The translations under genes were made by a program, and so were the position numbers. Source: Solirubrobacteraceae bacterium (lineage in GTDB: Bacteria > Actinomycetota > Thermoleophilia > Solirubrobacterales > Solirubrobacteraceae). Taken from it: DNA of 51,064 nt. This document shows positions 16,575 through 24,671 of this stretch, one piece after another (within the stretch, counting starts at the first letter, position 1; each line of letters opens with the position of its first letter). A model generated the notes under the pieces. The model saw only the letters and a list, made by a program, of their open reading frames with translations. It had not been told where the DNA came from and ran no database searches. The stretch covers positions 1 to 51,064 of the forward strand of contig JAUYGN010000050.1 in assembly GCA_030690545.1 (NCBI GenBank). Reading direction: 5' to 3'.

Positions 16575-17008
16575 ACCTCCTCTTCGCGATCGTCATCGGC
16601 ATCCTGTTCGGCAGCGGCGTGTTCCTGCTGCTGAAGGCCGACCTGTTCCGCGTCGTCGCCGGACTCGTGCTCGTCTCCAACGCGGCGAACCTGACGCTGA
16701 TGTCGTCGGGGCTGACGCGCGGCCGCGCGCCGATCCAGCCGCTGCCCGACGACGTCGGGATCGCCGATCCGCTCGTGCAGGCGATGACGCTGACCGCGCT
16801 CGTGATCGGCTTCGCCGTGACGGCCGTGCTGCTGGCGCTGTCGTTCGGCGTCTACCGCGCGCGTCACAGCGTCGACCTCGACGAGCTGTCACGTCAGCAG
16901 GCAGCGGCCGCGGCCGAGAGCGAGGCGCACACCGCAGCGCTCGACGAGGAGCGCGAGCTGCAGGAAGCCGAGCAGCGGGCGCGCGCGCACGACGAGTCGG
17001 TCTCATGA
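16571..17008 (+). CDS. mrpC: Mrp antiporter subunit C
   Basis: 145 residues from GTG 16571, overlapping the mrpB stop by four bases (GTGA). NuoK-like: three helices (LLFAIVIGILFGSGVFLLL, FRVVAGLVLVSNAANLTLM, QAMTLTALVIGFAVTAVLLAL) and the conserved DPLVQAMTLTALVI motif. Typical MrpC proteins end around residue 110-115; here a charged, Ala/Glu-rich tail of about 40 residues (DLDELSRQQAAAAAESEAHT... to DESVS) is added, likely a cytoplasmic coiled coil. The tail's role is unknown. Confidence 0.9.
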   Translation: MNLLFAIVIGILFGSGVFLLLKADLFRVVAGLVLVSNAANLTLMSSGLTRGRAPIQPLPDDVGIADPLVQAMTLTALVIGFAVTAVLLALSFGVYRARHSVDLDELSRQQAAAAAESEAHTAALDEERELQEAEQRARAHDESVS

Positions 17009-18405
17009 GCCTGATCGCCCTGCCACTGGCGATCCTCTGGCCGGCAGCGATCGTGCTCGCCCTGCTCGACGGCCGGCGCCGCGGGCCGGGCCTGCTGGCC
17101 GTCGGCGTCCTGCTGGCGACCTTCGTCGTGCTCGCCGTCCTGCTCGGTCAGGTCGCGACGCGCGGACCGCAGGAGATCGTCGCCGGCGGCTGGCCGGTCG
17201 ACGTCGGCATCCGGCTGCGCGTCGACGCGCTCGGCGCCGTCTTCGCCGTCGTCAGCTGCGGCGTGCTGGCCGCCTCGCTGCTGCAGGCGGTGATCACGGG
17301 CGTCGTCGCGCGGGCGACGCCCGCGCTGACGCTGTTCATGGGGCTCGGGCTGACCGGGCTCTTTCTCACCGGCGACGTCTTCAGCTTCTACGTCTTCTTC
17401 GAGCTGGCGATGATCGCCGCCTACGCGCTGACGGCCGCGCGCGGCGGCGGGCAGCGATTCGGCGCGGCGTTCATCTTCGCGGTCGTCAACCTCGTCGGCT
17501 CGTTCCTGTTCCTGATCGCGATCGGGGCGCTGTATCGCGCGACCGGAACGCTCGAGATGCTGGCGATCGCCGAGCGTGCCGCGCCGATCGACCCGAACAC
17601 AGCGATCCTGATCGCGATCACGTTCTTCGTCGCGTTCGGGATCAAGCTCGGGCTGTTTCCGTTTCACTTCTGGCTGCCGTCGGTCTACCTCGCCGTCTCC
17701 CCGCACACGGCGGCGATGTTCGCCGGCGCGCTGGCGAACATCGGCGCCTACGGCCTGCTGCGCTTCGGCGGCGCGATCCTGCCGCGCGAGCTGGAGATCA
17801 GCGCCGGCGCGCTGATCGTGATCGGGACGATGAGCATCGCCTACGGCGCGCTGCAGGCGATCGCCCGGCGCGGCACGCGCGAGGTGCTCGCGTACTCGTC
17901 GATCGGGCACGCGGGCTACGTGCTCGTCGCGCTCGGCCTCGGCGGCCCGATCGGCCTCGCCGCCGCCGTGATCTTCAGCGTCGCCAACTCGCTGAACAAG
18001 ACGCTGCTGTTCCTCACCAGCGAGCTGCAGGGGCGCCTGATGGCGGCCGCGTTCCTGATCGGCGTGCTCAGCGTCGCGGGGGTGCCGCCGACGGCCGGCT
18101 TCTTCGGCAAGGCGGCGCTCTTCGAAGCCGGCATCGACGCTGGCAGCATCGCCGCCGTGGTCCTGCTGTTCCTCGGCGGCGCGCTGTCGTTCGTCTACCT
18201 CTTCCAGATCTACCAGCACGACCGCTGGCGGCCACGCGAGGAGCGCGAGCGGCGCATGCCCGCCCGCCCGGCCGCGCGCGGTCAGCAGGCGGTGGCGCTC
18301 GTAGTCGCCGCCGTCGTGCTCGCGCTCGGGCTGTGGCCCGAGCCACTGCTGGCGATCGGCGAGCAGGCGGCTGCCGAGCTGATCGCGGCGGGGCCCGGCC
18401 GATGA
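17005..18405 (+). CDS. mrpD: Mrp antiporter subunit D
   Basis: 466 residues from ATG 17005 (ATGA overlap with mrpC). NuoN/NuoM-like antiporter subunit with about 14 helices. Key segments are FYVFFELAMIAAYALTA, IKLGLFPFHFWLPSVYLAVSPHTAAMFAGA (proton-path Lys and the PHTAA helix), REVLAYSSIGHAGYVLVALG, NSLNKTLLFL and VAGVPPTAGFFGKAALFEAG. It works with MrpA as the second proton/sodium-translocating unit. The C-terminal ~45 residues hold a basic loop (RPREERERRMPARP) and one last helix. Confidence 0.92.
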   Translation: MSLIALPLAILWPAAIVLALLDGRRRGPGLLAVGVLLATFVVLAVLLGQVATRGPQEIVAGGWPVDVGIRLRVDALGAVFAVVSCGVLAASLLQAVITGVVARATPALTLFMGLGLTGLFLTGDVFSFYVFFELAMIAAYALTAARGGGQRFGAAFIFAVVNLVGSFLFLIAIGALYRATGTLEMLAIAERAAPIDPNTAILIAITFFVAFGIKLGLFPFHFWLPSVYLAVSPHTAAMFAGALANIGAYGLLRFGGAILPRELEISAGALIVIGTMSIAYGALQAIARRGTREVLAYSSIGHAGYVLVALGLGGPIGLAAAVIFSVANSLNKTLLFLTSELQGRLMAAAFLIGVLSVAGVPPTAGFFGKAALFEAGIDAGSIAAVVLLFLGGALSFVYLFQIYQHDRWRPREERERRMPARPAARGQQAVALVVAAVVLALGLWPEPLLAIGEQAAAELIAAGPGR

Positions 18406-18896
18406 GGGCGGTGATCGGATCCGCGCTCGGGCTCGGCCTCCTGTTCATGCTGACGCTCGCCAGCATCGACCCCGTCGACCTCGCGCTCGGCGTCACGCTC
18501 GGCGCGGTGCTCGTCGCGCTGCTCGGCCGGCGCCTGCGGCTCGCTCCGGACGGCGTCGCGGTCGCGCCGATCCAGCGCGCCGTCTGGTTTCCCGTCTTCC
18601 TCGGCGCGGTCTTCGCCGAGATCCTCGTCGGCACCTGGGACATGGCGCTGCGCGTCGTGCATCTGCGCGACCTCAAGCACCCGGGCGTCGTGCGCTTCCC
18701 GATCGGCGAGCGCTCCGAGCACGGCGTCGCGATCTCCGCGCTCGCGACCACGCTGTCGCCGGGATCGGTCCTGCTCGAGATCGACTGGGAGCGCCGTGAC
18801 CTCGTCTTCCACTTCATCGACGTGTCCGATCCCGACCGCCTGCGCGAGCGCTTCGAGCGCTTCTACGACCGCTACCAGCGGAAGGTGTTCCCATGA
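18402..18896 (+). CDS. mrpE: Mrp antiporter subunit E
   Basis: 164 residues from ATG 18402 (ATGA overlap with mrpD). MrpE/MnhE domain: two to three N-terminal helices (GSALGLGLLFMLTLASID, DLALGVTLGAVLVALLG, WFPVFLGAVFAEILVGTWDMALRVV), then the soluble part with HPGVVRFP, ALATTLSPGSVLLEIDWERRDLVFHFID, the family signature, and a charged C-terminal helix. Essential or modulatory subunit of the Mrp complex depending on species. Confidence 0.92.
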   Translation: MRAVIGSALGLGLLFMLTLASIDPVDLALGVTLGAVLVALLGRRLRLAPDGVAVAPIQRAVWFPVFLGAVFAEILVGTWDMALRVVHLRDLKHPGVVRFPIGERSEHGVAISALATTLSPGSVLLEIDWERRDLVFHFIDVSDPDRLRERFERFYDRYQRKVFP

Positions 18897-19165
18897 GCTC
18901 AAACGTCGTCTTCTACGCGGGGCTCGTGTGGGTCGCCGGTCTGCTCGGCGTCGTCGTCGTGCGCGTGGCGCGCGCCGAGACGACGGCCCAGCGGATCCTC
19001 GCGCTCGACCTGCTGACGCTGATCCTCGTCGGGCTGCTCGCGCTTGCCGCCGGTCAGGACGGCCGCGCCTACGCGCTCGAGGCGGGACTCGCCCTGGCCC
19101 TGCTGTCGTTCGTGGCGACGCTTGCCGCCTGTCGCTACTACGAGAACCGCAGGCCCTTCTCGTGA
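18893..19165 (+). CDS. mrpF: Mrp antiporter subunit F
   Basis: 90 residues from ATG 18893, overlapping mrpE by four bases. Three hydrophobic helices with the MrpF/PhaF pattern: FYAGLVWVAGLLGVVVVRVARA, then TAQRILALDLLTLILVGLLALAAG (the conserved DRILALDLLT-like segment), then EAGLALALLSFVATLAACRYY. Ends YENRRPFS. Membrane subunit of the antiporter. Confidence 0.9.
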   Translation: MSSNVVFYAGLVWVAGLLGVVVVRVARAETTAQRILALDLLTLILVGLLALAAGQDGRAYALEAGLALALLSFVATLAACRYYENRRPFS

Positions 19166-19482
19166 TCATCGTCCTGTCCGACATCCTGACCGTCCTGGGG
19201 CTCGCGATCCTCACGATCGGCGTCTACGGCTTCGTCCGCATGCCCGACGTGTACACCCAGCTGCACGCCGCCTCGAAGGCCGGCTTCCTCGGCATCGTCG
19301 CGCTGCTCGCGTCGACGGCGCTGCACGGTGATGGCGCGATCATCACGCGGGCCGTGCTGATCACCGTGCTGCTTGCCCTGACGACCCCGGTGGCCGCGCA
19401 CGCGATCGGTCGCGCCGCACACCGTCGCGAGGAGCCGATGCACATCTCCGAGGCGGTCGACGAGACCGTCGACGATCGATGA
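19162..19482 (+). CDS. mrpG: Mrp antiporter subunit G
   Basis: 106 residues from GTG 19162 (GTGA overlap with mrpF). MnhG/PhaG domain: LSDILTVLGLAILTIGVYGFVRMPDVYTQLHAASKAG is the family signature (GxxRxPDxYxRLHAAxKA), then GIVALLASTALHG and AVLITVLLALTTPVAAHAIGRAAH. The tail RREEPMHISEAVDET is charged. This completes a full A-G set in the standard order, all seven apparently translationally coupled. Confidence 0.92.
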   Translation: MIIVLSDILTVLGLAILTIGVYGFVRMPDVYTQLHAASKAGFLGIVALLASTALHGDGAIITRAVLITVLLALTTPVAAHAIGRAAHRREEPMHISEAVDETVDDR

Positions 19483-19597
19483 CGTCGCCGCGGCCGTGGT
19501 CACCGTGATCGCGCTGACCGGCATCGGGCTGCCGTGCCTGCGACCCGCCGGCAGCCAGTGCCGACCGGTGCGCACTCACGGGCCGCCGTCGTCGAGC

Positions 19598-19603
19598 TAC
19601 CCT
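19598..19603 (+). promoter_or_regulatory. -10 box (TACCCT) of the ppc operon, likely leaderless
   Basis: TACCCT is followed by exactly 8 bases and then ATG 19612, placing transcription start at or next to the start codon. No Shine-Dalgarno site precedes the ATG, which supports a leaderless message and this start over the upstream GTG at 19534. Confidence 0.5.
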
Positions 19604-19611
19604 CGGCGCGG

Positions 19612-22359
19612 ATGACGTCCGCCAGCACCACGGCTCCAGCGAGCCGCACATACGCCGACGACGAGGCGCTGCTCGGCGGCATCCTCGACGAGGTCATCTG
19701 CGCGGTCGAGGGGCCGGCGGCACTCGAGCTGCACCGCCGCGCGATAGAGCTCGGCGAGCGCTCACGCGGCGGCGAGGGCGCCGCGGCGCAGCAGCTCGCA
19801 CAGCTCGTCGCCGACCTCGGCCTCGACGACATCGTGCTGCTGATCCGCATGCTGACGCGCTGGTTTCTGCTGATGAACCTCGCCGAGGACCTCGACCGCG
19901 TTCGCCGCCTGCGCGCGCTCGACGCCAGTCCCGGTCCGCGCCGCGGCTCGCTGCGGGCAGCCGTCGCGCGGCTCGCCGTCGACGGCACGACGGCCGCCGA
20001 GATGCACGAGACGCTCGCCGCGGCGGAGGTGCGCCTCGTGCTCACCGCGCACCCGACCGAGGCGCGGCGACGCACGACGGTCTCCAAGCTGGCGCGGATC
20101 TTCGCGCTGCTGCGCGAGCTCGACGAGCGCCGTCCCGGTCCCACGGCACAGGAGCATCTGCGCCGCCAGATCGCCGCCGCGGTGCAGGAGATGTGGGTCT
20201 CCGACGAGCTGCGCGCCGTCTCGACGACGGTGCTCGACGAGGTGCGCGCCGGGCTGATCTACTTCACGTCGACGCTGACGACGGTCGTTCCCGACCTCTA
20301 CCGCGACCTCGAGGCCGCGATCCGCGCGACCTATCCGGGCAGCGACCTGCCCGTCCCCCCGCTGCTGAGCTTCGGCTCGTGGATCGGCGGCGATCGCGAC
20401 GGCAACCCGAACGTCACGCCGGACATGAGCGCCGCGGCGCTCGAGCTGATGAAGGAGGCCTGCCTGCAGCACCACGAGGGCAGGATCGCGGCGCTCGCGG
20501 GCCGCATCACGGTGTCCTCGCGCGTCGCGGGCGAGCCGCCCGAGCTGCATGAGCTGCTGGCGCAGCTCGAGGCGCTCTTCCCCGACGTCGCCGCCGCTGC
20601 GCTGGATCGCAGCCCCGAGGAGCCCTACCGACGCCTGTTCAAGCTGCTCGCGGCTCGCGTGCGCGCCACCCGCAAGAGCGAGCCGGGCGCCTACCGGCGT
20701 CCCGCCGAGCTGCTCGCCGAACTGCGCGTCGCCGAGCGCGCGCTGCGCCAGCAGAACGCCACGTTCGTCGCCGAGGACGCGCTGCGCGACGTGATCCGCA
20801 CGGTCGAGGTCTTCGGCTTTCACTTTGCGCTGCTCGACGTGCGCGAGCACGCCGACATCCATCGTGCGGCGATCGGCGAGATCCTCGGCAACCTCGGCGT
20901 GCAGGACGGCTACGGTGAGCTGCCCGAGGCCGAGCGGATCGCGCTGCTCGCGCGCGAGATCGCCGACCGCCGGCCGCTGATCCCGCTCGACATCAGCGGC
21001 TTCAGCGCCTCGACGCGCGAGGTCGTCGAGACGTTCAGGACGATGTACGAGCTGCTGCGCGGCGCGCATCCCGACTCGATCGGCTCCTATGTCGTGTCCG
21101 GCACGACGGGCCCCGCGGACCTGCTCGAGGTGCTGCTGCTGATGAAGGAGGTCGGGCTGAGCCGCGCCGACGGCCGCGACGCGCAGCTGCGGATCGTGCC
21201 GCTGTTCGAGTCCGGCGACACGCTCGCGAGCTCGGCCGCGACAATCCGCACGCTGCTCGAGACGCCGGTCTACCGGACGGCGCTTGACGCCGTCGGCGAG
21301 CAGGAGGTGATGGTCGGCTACTCGGACTCCAACAAGGACGTCGGCTACGTCGCGTCGGGCTGGCATGTCTACCGCGCACAGCTGGAGATGGCCGCGGTGA
21401 TGCGCGAGCACGGCGTTCGCTGGCAGTTCTTCCACGGTCGCGGCGGTGCCGTCGGACGCGGCGGCGGACCGAGCTACACGGCGATCCGCGCGCAGCCGCC
21501 GGGGACGGTCGCCGGGCGCCTGAAGGTGACCGAGCAGGGCGAGATGCTGTCGGCGAAGTTCTCGCTCGCCGAGATCGCCCATCGCGAGCTCGAGCTGTCG
21601 ACGAGCGCGGCGCTCGTCAGCACACTCGACCGCTCGGCCGACCGCGAGCCCGAGCGACTCGCGCGCTACGAGACGGTCATGGCACAGATGGCCGAGCTGT
21701 CGACGGCGCGCTACCGCGACCTCGTCTACGGCGATCCGGACTTCGCCGACTTCTTCCACGCCGCGACGCCGGTGCGCGAGGTCTCGCGCCTGCAGCTCGG
21801 CTCGCGGCCGGCCAAGCGGCGCACGTCGATGCGGATCGAGGACTTCCGCGCGATCCCCTGGGTCTTCTCCTGGACGCAGGCGCGCGCGGTGCTGCCGGCC
21901 TGGTTCGGCCTCGGCTCGGCGCTCGCCGCCGCGCGCGAGCAGCACGGCGTGCAGCTGCTGCGCGAGATGGAGCGCGACTGGCCGTTCTTCGCGGCGCTGA
22001 TCTCCAACGCCGAGATGGCGTGCGTGAAGGCCGACCTCGACATCGCCGGCCGCTACGCCGAGCTGTGCTCGGACGACGCGATCCGCGAGCGCATCTGGCA
22101 GACGATCAGCGACGAGTTCGAGCGCACGCTGCGCGAGCTCGGCGCCGTGCGCGACGAGCGCGAGCTGCTCGATCGCGAGCCGATCCTGCAGCGCGCGCTC
22201 GCCCGCCGCAACCCGTTCGTCGACCCGCTCTCGTACGTCCAGCTCGAGCTGCTGCGACGGCTGCGCGCGCCCGGCGGCGACCCCGACGATCCCGATCTCG
22301 TGCGCGCGAGCCTGCTGGCGATCAACGGCATCGCCGGCGGCCTGCGAAACACCGGATGA
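19612..22359 (+). CDS. ppc: Phosphoenolpyruvate carboxylase
   Basis: 915 residues, the usual length for bacterial PEPC, which carboxylates PEP with bicarbonate to oxaloacetate and phosphate (anaplerosis). Signatures are all present: VLTAHPTEARRRT with catalytic His147, IGGDRDGNPNVT, GYSDSNKDVGY, and FHGRGGAVGRGGGPSY with His608 and Arg610, ending in the conserved C-terminal NTG. ATG 19612 is preferred because of the TACCCT box 8 bases upstream. The gene is the first of a two-gene unit: its stop overlaps the start of a family II pyrophosphatase by four bases. Confidence 0.97.
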   Translation: MTSASTTAPASRTYADDEALLGGILDEVICAVEGPAALELHRRAIELGERSRGGEGAAAQQLAQLVADLGLDDIVLLIRMLTRWFLLMNLAEDLDRVRRLRALDASPGPRRGSLRAAVARLAVDGTTAAEMHETLAAAEVRLVLTAHPTEARRRTTVSKLARIFALLRELDERRPGPTAQEHLRRQIAAAVQEMWVSDELRAVSTTVLDEVRAGLIYFTSTLTTVVPDLYRDLEAAIRATYPGSDLPVPPLLSFGSWIGGDRDGNPNVTPDMSAAALELMKEACLQHHEGRIAALAGRITVSSRVAGEPPELHELLAQLEALFPDVAAAALDRSPEEPYRRLFKLLAARVRATRKSEPGAYRRPAELLAELRVAERALRQQNATFVAEDALRDVIRTVEVFGFHFALLDVREHADIHRAAIGEILGNLGVQDGYGELPEAERIALLAREIADRRPLIPLDISGFSASTREVVETFRTMYELLRGAHPDSIGSYVVSGTTGPADLLEVLLLMKEVGLSRADGRDAQLRIVPLFESGDTLASSAATIRTLLETPVYRTALDAVGEQEVMVGYSDSNKDVGYVASGWHVYRAQLEMAAVMREHGVRWQFFHGRGGAVGRGGGPSYTAIRAQPPGTVAGRLKVTEQGEMLSAKFSLAEIAHRELELSTSAALVSTLDRSADREPERLARYETVMAQMAELSTARYRDLVYGDPDFADFFHAATPVREVSRLQLGSRPAKRRTSMRIEDFRAIPWVFSWTQARAVLPAWFGLGSALAAAREQHGVQLLREMERDWPFFAALISNAEMACVKADLDIAGRYAELCSDDAIRERIWQTISDEFERTLRELGAVRDERELLDREPILQRALARRNPFVDPLSYVQLELLRRLRAPGGDPDDPDLVRASLLAINGIAGGLRNTG

Positions 22360-23984
22360 CACGCGTCTACGTCTGCGGGCACCGCAACCCCGACACCGAC
22401 TCGATCGCCGCGGCGATCGGCTACGCGGAGCTGAAGAACCGGGTCGACGGCGAGACGGCGGAGTACGTCCCGGTCCGCCTGGGCAGCGTCAACGCGCAGA
22501 CGGACTGGCTGCTGCGGCGCAGCGGCGCGCCGCTGCCGGTTCACCTGCCGCACGCCTACCTGCGCGTGCGCGACGTCATGCGCACGAGCTTTCCCGTCGC
22601 CCGGCGCGACGATCCGGTGCGCAGCGTCGGCCTGCTGATGGCCTCCGAGCAGATGGACCTCGTGCCGATCGTCGACGACGACGGCGTCCTGTCGGGCCTG
22701 CTGACCGAGCGCACGCTCGCGCGGCGCTACATCCGCGAGTCGCGCGAGGCGTCGCGGCTCGACGTGCCGACGCCGGTCGGCTCGATCGTCGAGGTCCTCG
22801 GCGGTGAGCTGCTGGCCGGCGATGCGGCGGTCGAGATCCGCGGCCGCGTCTGGGTCCAGGCGATGCATTCGACCGCCAACAGCCGCGTCCAGCCGGGCGA
22901 CGTCGTCGTGATCGGCAACCGCCCGCGGGCAACCGAGGCCGCGCTCGCCCACGGCATCGCGCTGCTCGTGCTCAGCAACGGCGCCCGCCCCACCGCGCGG
23001 GTGCTGCAGCTCGCCGCCGAGCAGGGCACCTGCGTCGTGCAGTCTCCGCTGGACAGCTACGTGACGAGCCGCATGGTCACGCTGTCGGAGCCCTGCCGGG
23101 CGTTCGCCGAGGACGACCCGCTGACCGTCGGGCGCAACGATCTCGTCCGCGACATCGCCGACCAGATCAAGGACGTCCACTACCGCGCGGTGATCGCCGT
23201 CGACCAGGACGGCAGGCCGATCGGCGTCGTCACGCGCTCGGATCTCGTCAGCCCCACGCCGCGGCGCGTGCTGCTCGTCGACCACGGCGAGCGCGCGCAG
23301 AGCGTGCCGGGCATCGAGGAGGCCGAGATCGTCGAGATCCTCGACCACCATCACATCGGATCGATCGAGACGAAGCTGCCCGTGACCGCGATCTTCGACC
23401 CCGTCGGCTCGACCTGCACGCTGATCGTCGAGCGCTTCCGCCAGGCGGGCTGCGAGCCGGCGGCGTCGACCGCGACGATGCTGCTCGGCGCGATCGTCTC
23501 CGACACGGTCCTGCTGACCTCCCCGACGACGACCGAGCGCGACCACGCGGCCGCCGCGTACCTCGAGTCGCTGCTGTCGCTCGACGCGCGGAGCTTCGGC
23601 CGTGAGATGTTCGAGGACAGCTCCGACGTCGCCGACGTATCGGCTTCCGATCTCATCCGGCGAGACCTCAAGGAGTACGAGCTCGACAACGGCAGGACGC
23701 TGACGGTCTCCCAGATCGAGACCGTCGGCCGCGCGGTGTTCACGCGCTCCGACGAGCTGCGCGACGCCGCCGAGCGCCGGCGCGGGCGCCACGGCGACGT
23801 CCTCTTCGCGGTCATGCTGACCGACATCCTCGCCCAGCACACGCGCCTGCTCGTGACCGGCAGCGAGGCGCTCGCCGAGCGCGCGTTCGGGCTGCCGGTC
23901 GTCGACGGCGCGATCGAGTTGGCCGGCGTGATGAGCCGCAAGAAGCAGGTCGCGCCCGGCCTGCTGGCGGCCGCGTCCGGCTGA
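22356..23984 (+). CDS. CBS/DRTGG-domain family II inorganic pyrophosphatase
   Basis: 542 residues from ATG 22356 (ATGA overlap with ppc). Domain order: DHH part 1 with H9, N11-P-D13-T-D15-S; CBS 1 (~68-125, RVRDVMRTSFPVA...); DRTGG-like domain (~140-245); CBS 2 (~250-310); then DHH part 2 with DHGE at 309-312 and DHHH at 330-333; and DHHA2 with the C-terminal SRKKQ substrate-binding motif. This is the layout of nucleotide-regulated CBS-PPases, Mn2+/Co2+-dependent enzymes hydrolysing pyrophosphate, inhibited or activated by AMP/ADP or diadenosine polyphosphates. The usual DHNE is DHGE here. Coupling to ppc is unusual. A phosphatase role is likely, though not certain given the variant motif. 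Confidence 0.88.
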   Translation: MTRVYVCGHRNPDTDSIAAAIGYAELKNRVDGETAEYVPVRLGSVNAQTDWLLRRSGAPLPVHLPHAYLRVRDVMRTSFPVARRDDPVRSVGLLMASEQMDLVPIVDDDGVLSGLLTERTLARRYIRESREASRLDVPTPVGSIVEVLGGELLAGDAAVEIRGRVWVQAMHSTANSRVQPGDVVVIGNRPRATEAALAHGIALLVLSNGARPTARVLQLAAEQGTCVVQSPLDSYVTSRMVTLSEPCRAFAEDDPLTVGRNDLVRDIADQIKDVHYRAVIAVDQDGRPIGVVTRSDLVSPTPRRVLLVDHGERAQSVPGIEEAEIVEILDHHHIGSIETKLPVTAIFDPVGSTCTLIVERFRQAGCEPAASTATMLLGAIVSDTVLLTSPTTTERDHAAAAYLESLLSLDARSFGREMFEDSSDVADVSASDLIRRDLKEYELDNGRTLTVSQIETVGRAVFTRSDELRDAAERRRGRHGDVLFAVMLTDILAQHTRLLVTGSEALAERAFGLPVVDGAIELAGVMSRKKQVAPGLLAAASG

Positions 23985-23998
23985 GCGTCGCGAGCAGC

Positions 23999-24053
23999 AG
24001 GAGGTCCCCGCGATGCCGTCCGCGAAATGGACGATCTCGCGAGGACCCCTCCT
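23999..24053 (+). terminator. Compound hairpin after the pyrophosphatase gene
   Basis: AGGAGGTCC (23999-24007) pairs, with a one-base bulge, with GGACCCCTCCT (24043-24053). An inner CGTCC/GGACG stem (24017-24021 with 24029-24033) caps it. A second small repeat, CACGAC-AC-GTCGTG (24054-24067), follows and is itself followed by AACTTTT. Together they probably terminate the ppc-PPase message, although the second repeat could also be an operator of the sigma-factor gene. Confidence 0.55.
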
Positions 24054-24101
24054 CACGACACGTCGTGAACTTTTCCCCGTCCGCGACGGTTAACCCCCCA
24101 G

Positions 24102-24671
24102 ATGCCCGATGACGACGACGAGCATGTCCTGGCACGCTCGATTGCCGAGCCGGCCGCCTTCGCCGTCGTCTACCGGCGGCATGCCGGCGCGGTGCTGCGG
24201 TACATGCGCCGCAGGCTTGGCGACGCGGCCGCCGAGGATGCGACGACCGAGGTGTTTCTCCGCGCGTTCAGGCAGCGCGCCGGCTACAGGCCACGGCACG
24301 TCACCGCGTTGCCATGGCTGTACTGGCTGGCGGGGCTCGTCATCGCCGACCTCGCGGGCGCCGAGCAGCGGCGCCTGAACGTCCTGCAGCGCTTGGCCGC
24401 GATGGCAGCCGGCGCTCCCGCCGAGAGCTCGCGCCCAGGTTCGGATCTCACGCCCGACGTGGCCCGCGCGCTGCTTGCGCTCAGCGCACCCGACCGCGAG
24501 GCGCTGTTGCTCGTCGTGTGGGGCGAGCTCAGCTACGAGGAGGCAGCCCTCGCTGTGGGCGTGCCGATCGGCACCGTCCGCTCGCGGATCGCGCGGGCTC
24601 GCAAGCAGCTGCGCGCGGTGATCTGCGTCGCCCACGCGAGTCACGACCACCCCGGAGATGCACATGCCTGA
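24102..24671 (+). CDS. ECF-type RNA polymerase sigma factor
   Basis: 189 residues. Region 2 (residues ~17-85): FAVVYRRHAGAVLRYMRRRL, EDATTEVFLRAFRQRAGY and LYWLAGLVIADLAGAEQRR, with the core-binding and -10 recognition helices. Region 4 (~125-175): LSAPDREALLLVVWGELSYEEAALAVGVPIGTVRSRIARARKQLR, the -35-reading helix-turn-helix. There is no region 3, as expected for ECF factors. The downstream gene overlaps it and encodes a single-pass membrane protein, the usual place of an anti-sigma factor. Autoregulation is typical but no confident ECF promoter could be assigned upstream. Confidence 0.9.
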   Translation: MPDDDDEHVLARSIAEPAAFAVVYRRHAGAVLRYMRRRLGDAAAEDATTEVFLRAFRQRAGYRPRHVTALPWLYWLAGLVIADLAGAEQRRLNVLQRLAAMAAGAPAESSRPGSDLTPDVARALLALSAPDREALLLVVWGELSYEEAALAVGVPIGTVRSRIARARKQLRAVICVAHASHDHPGDAHA

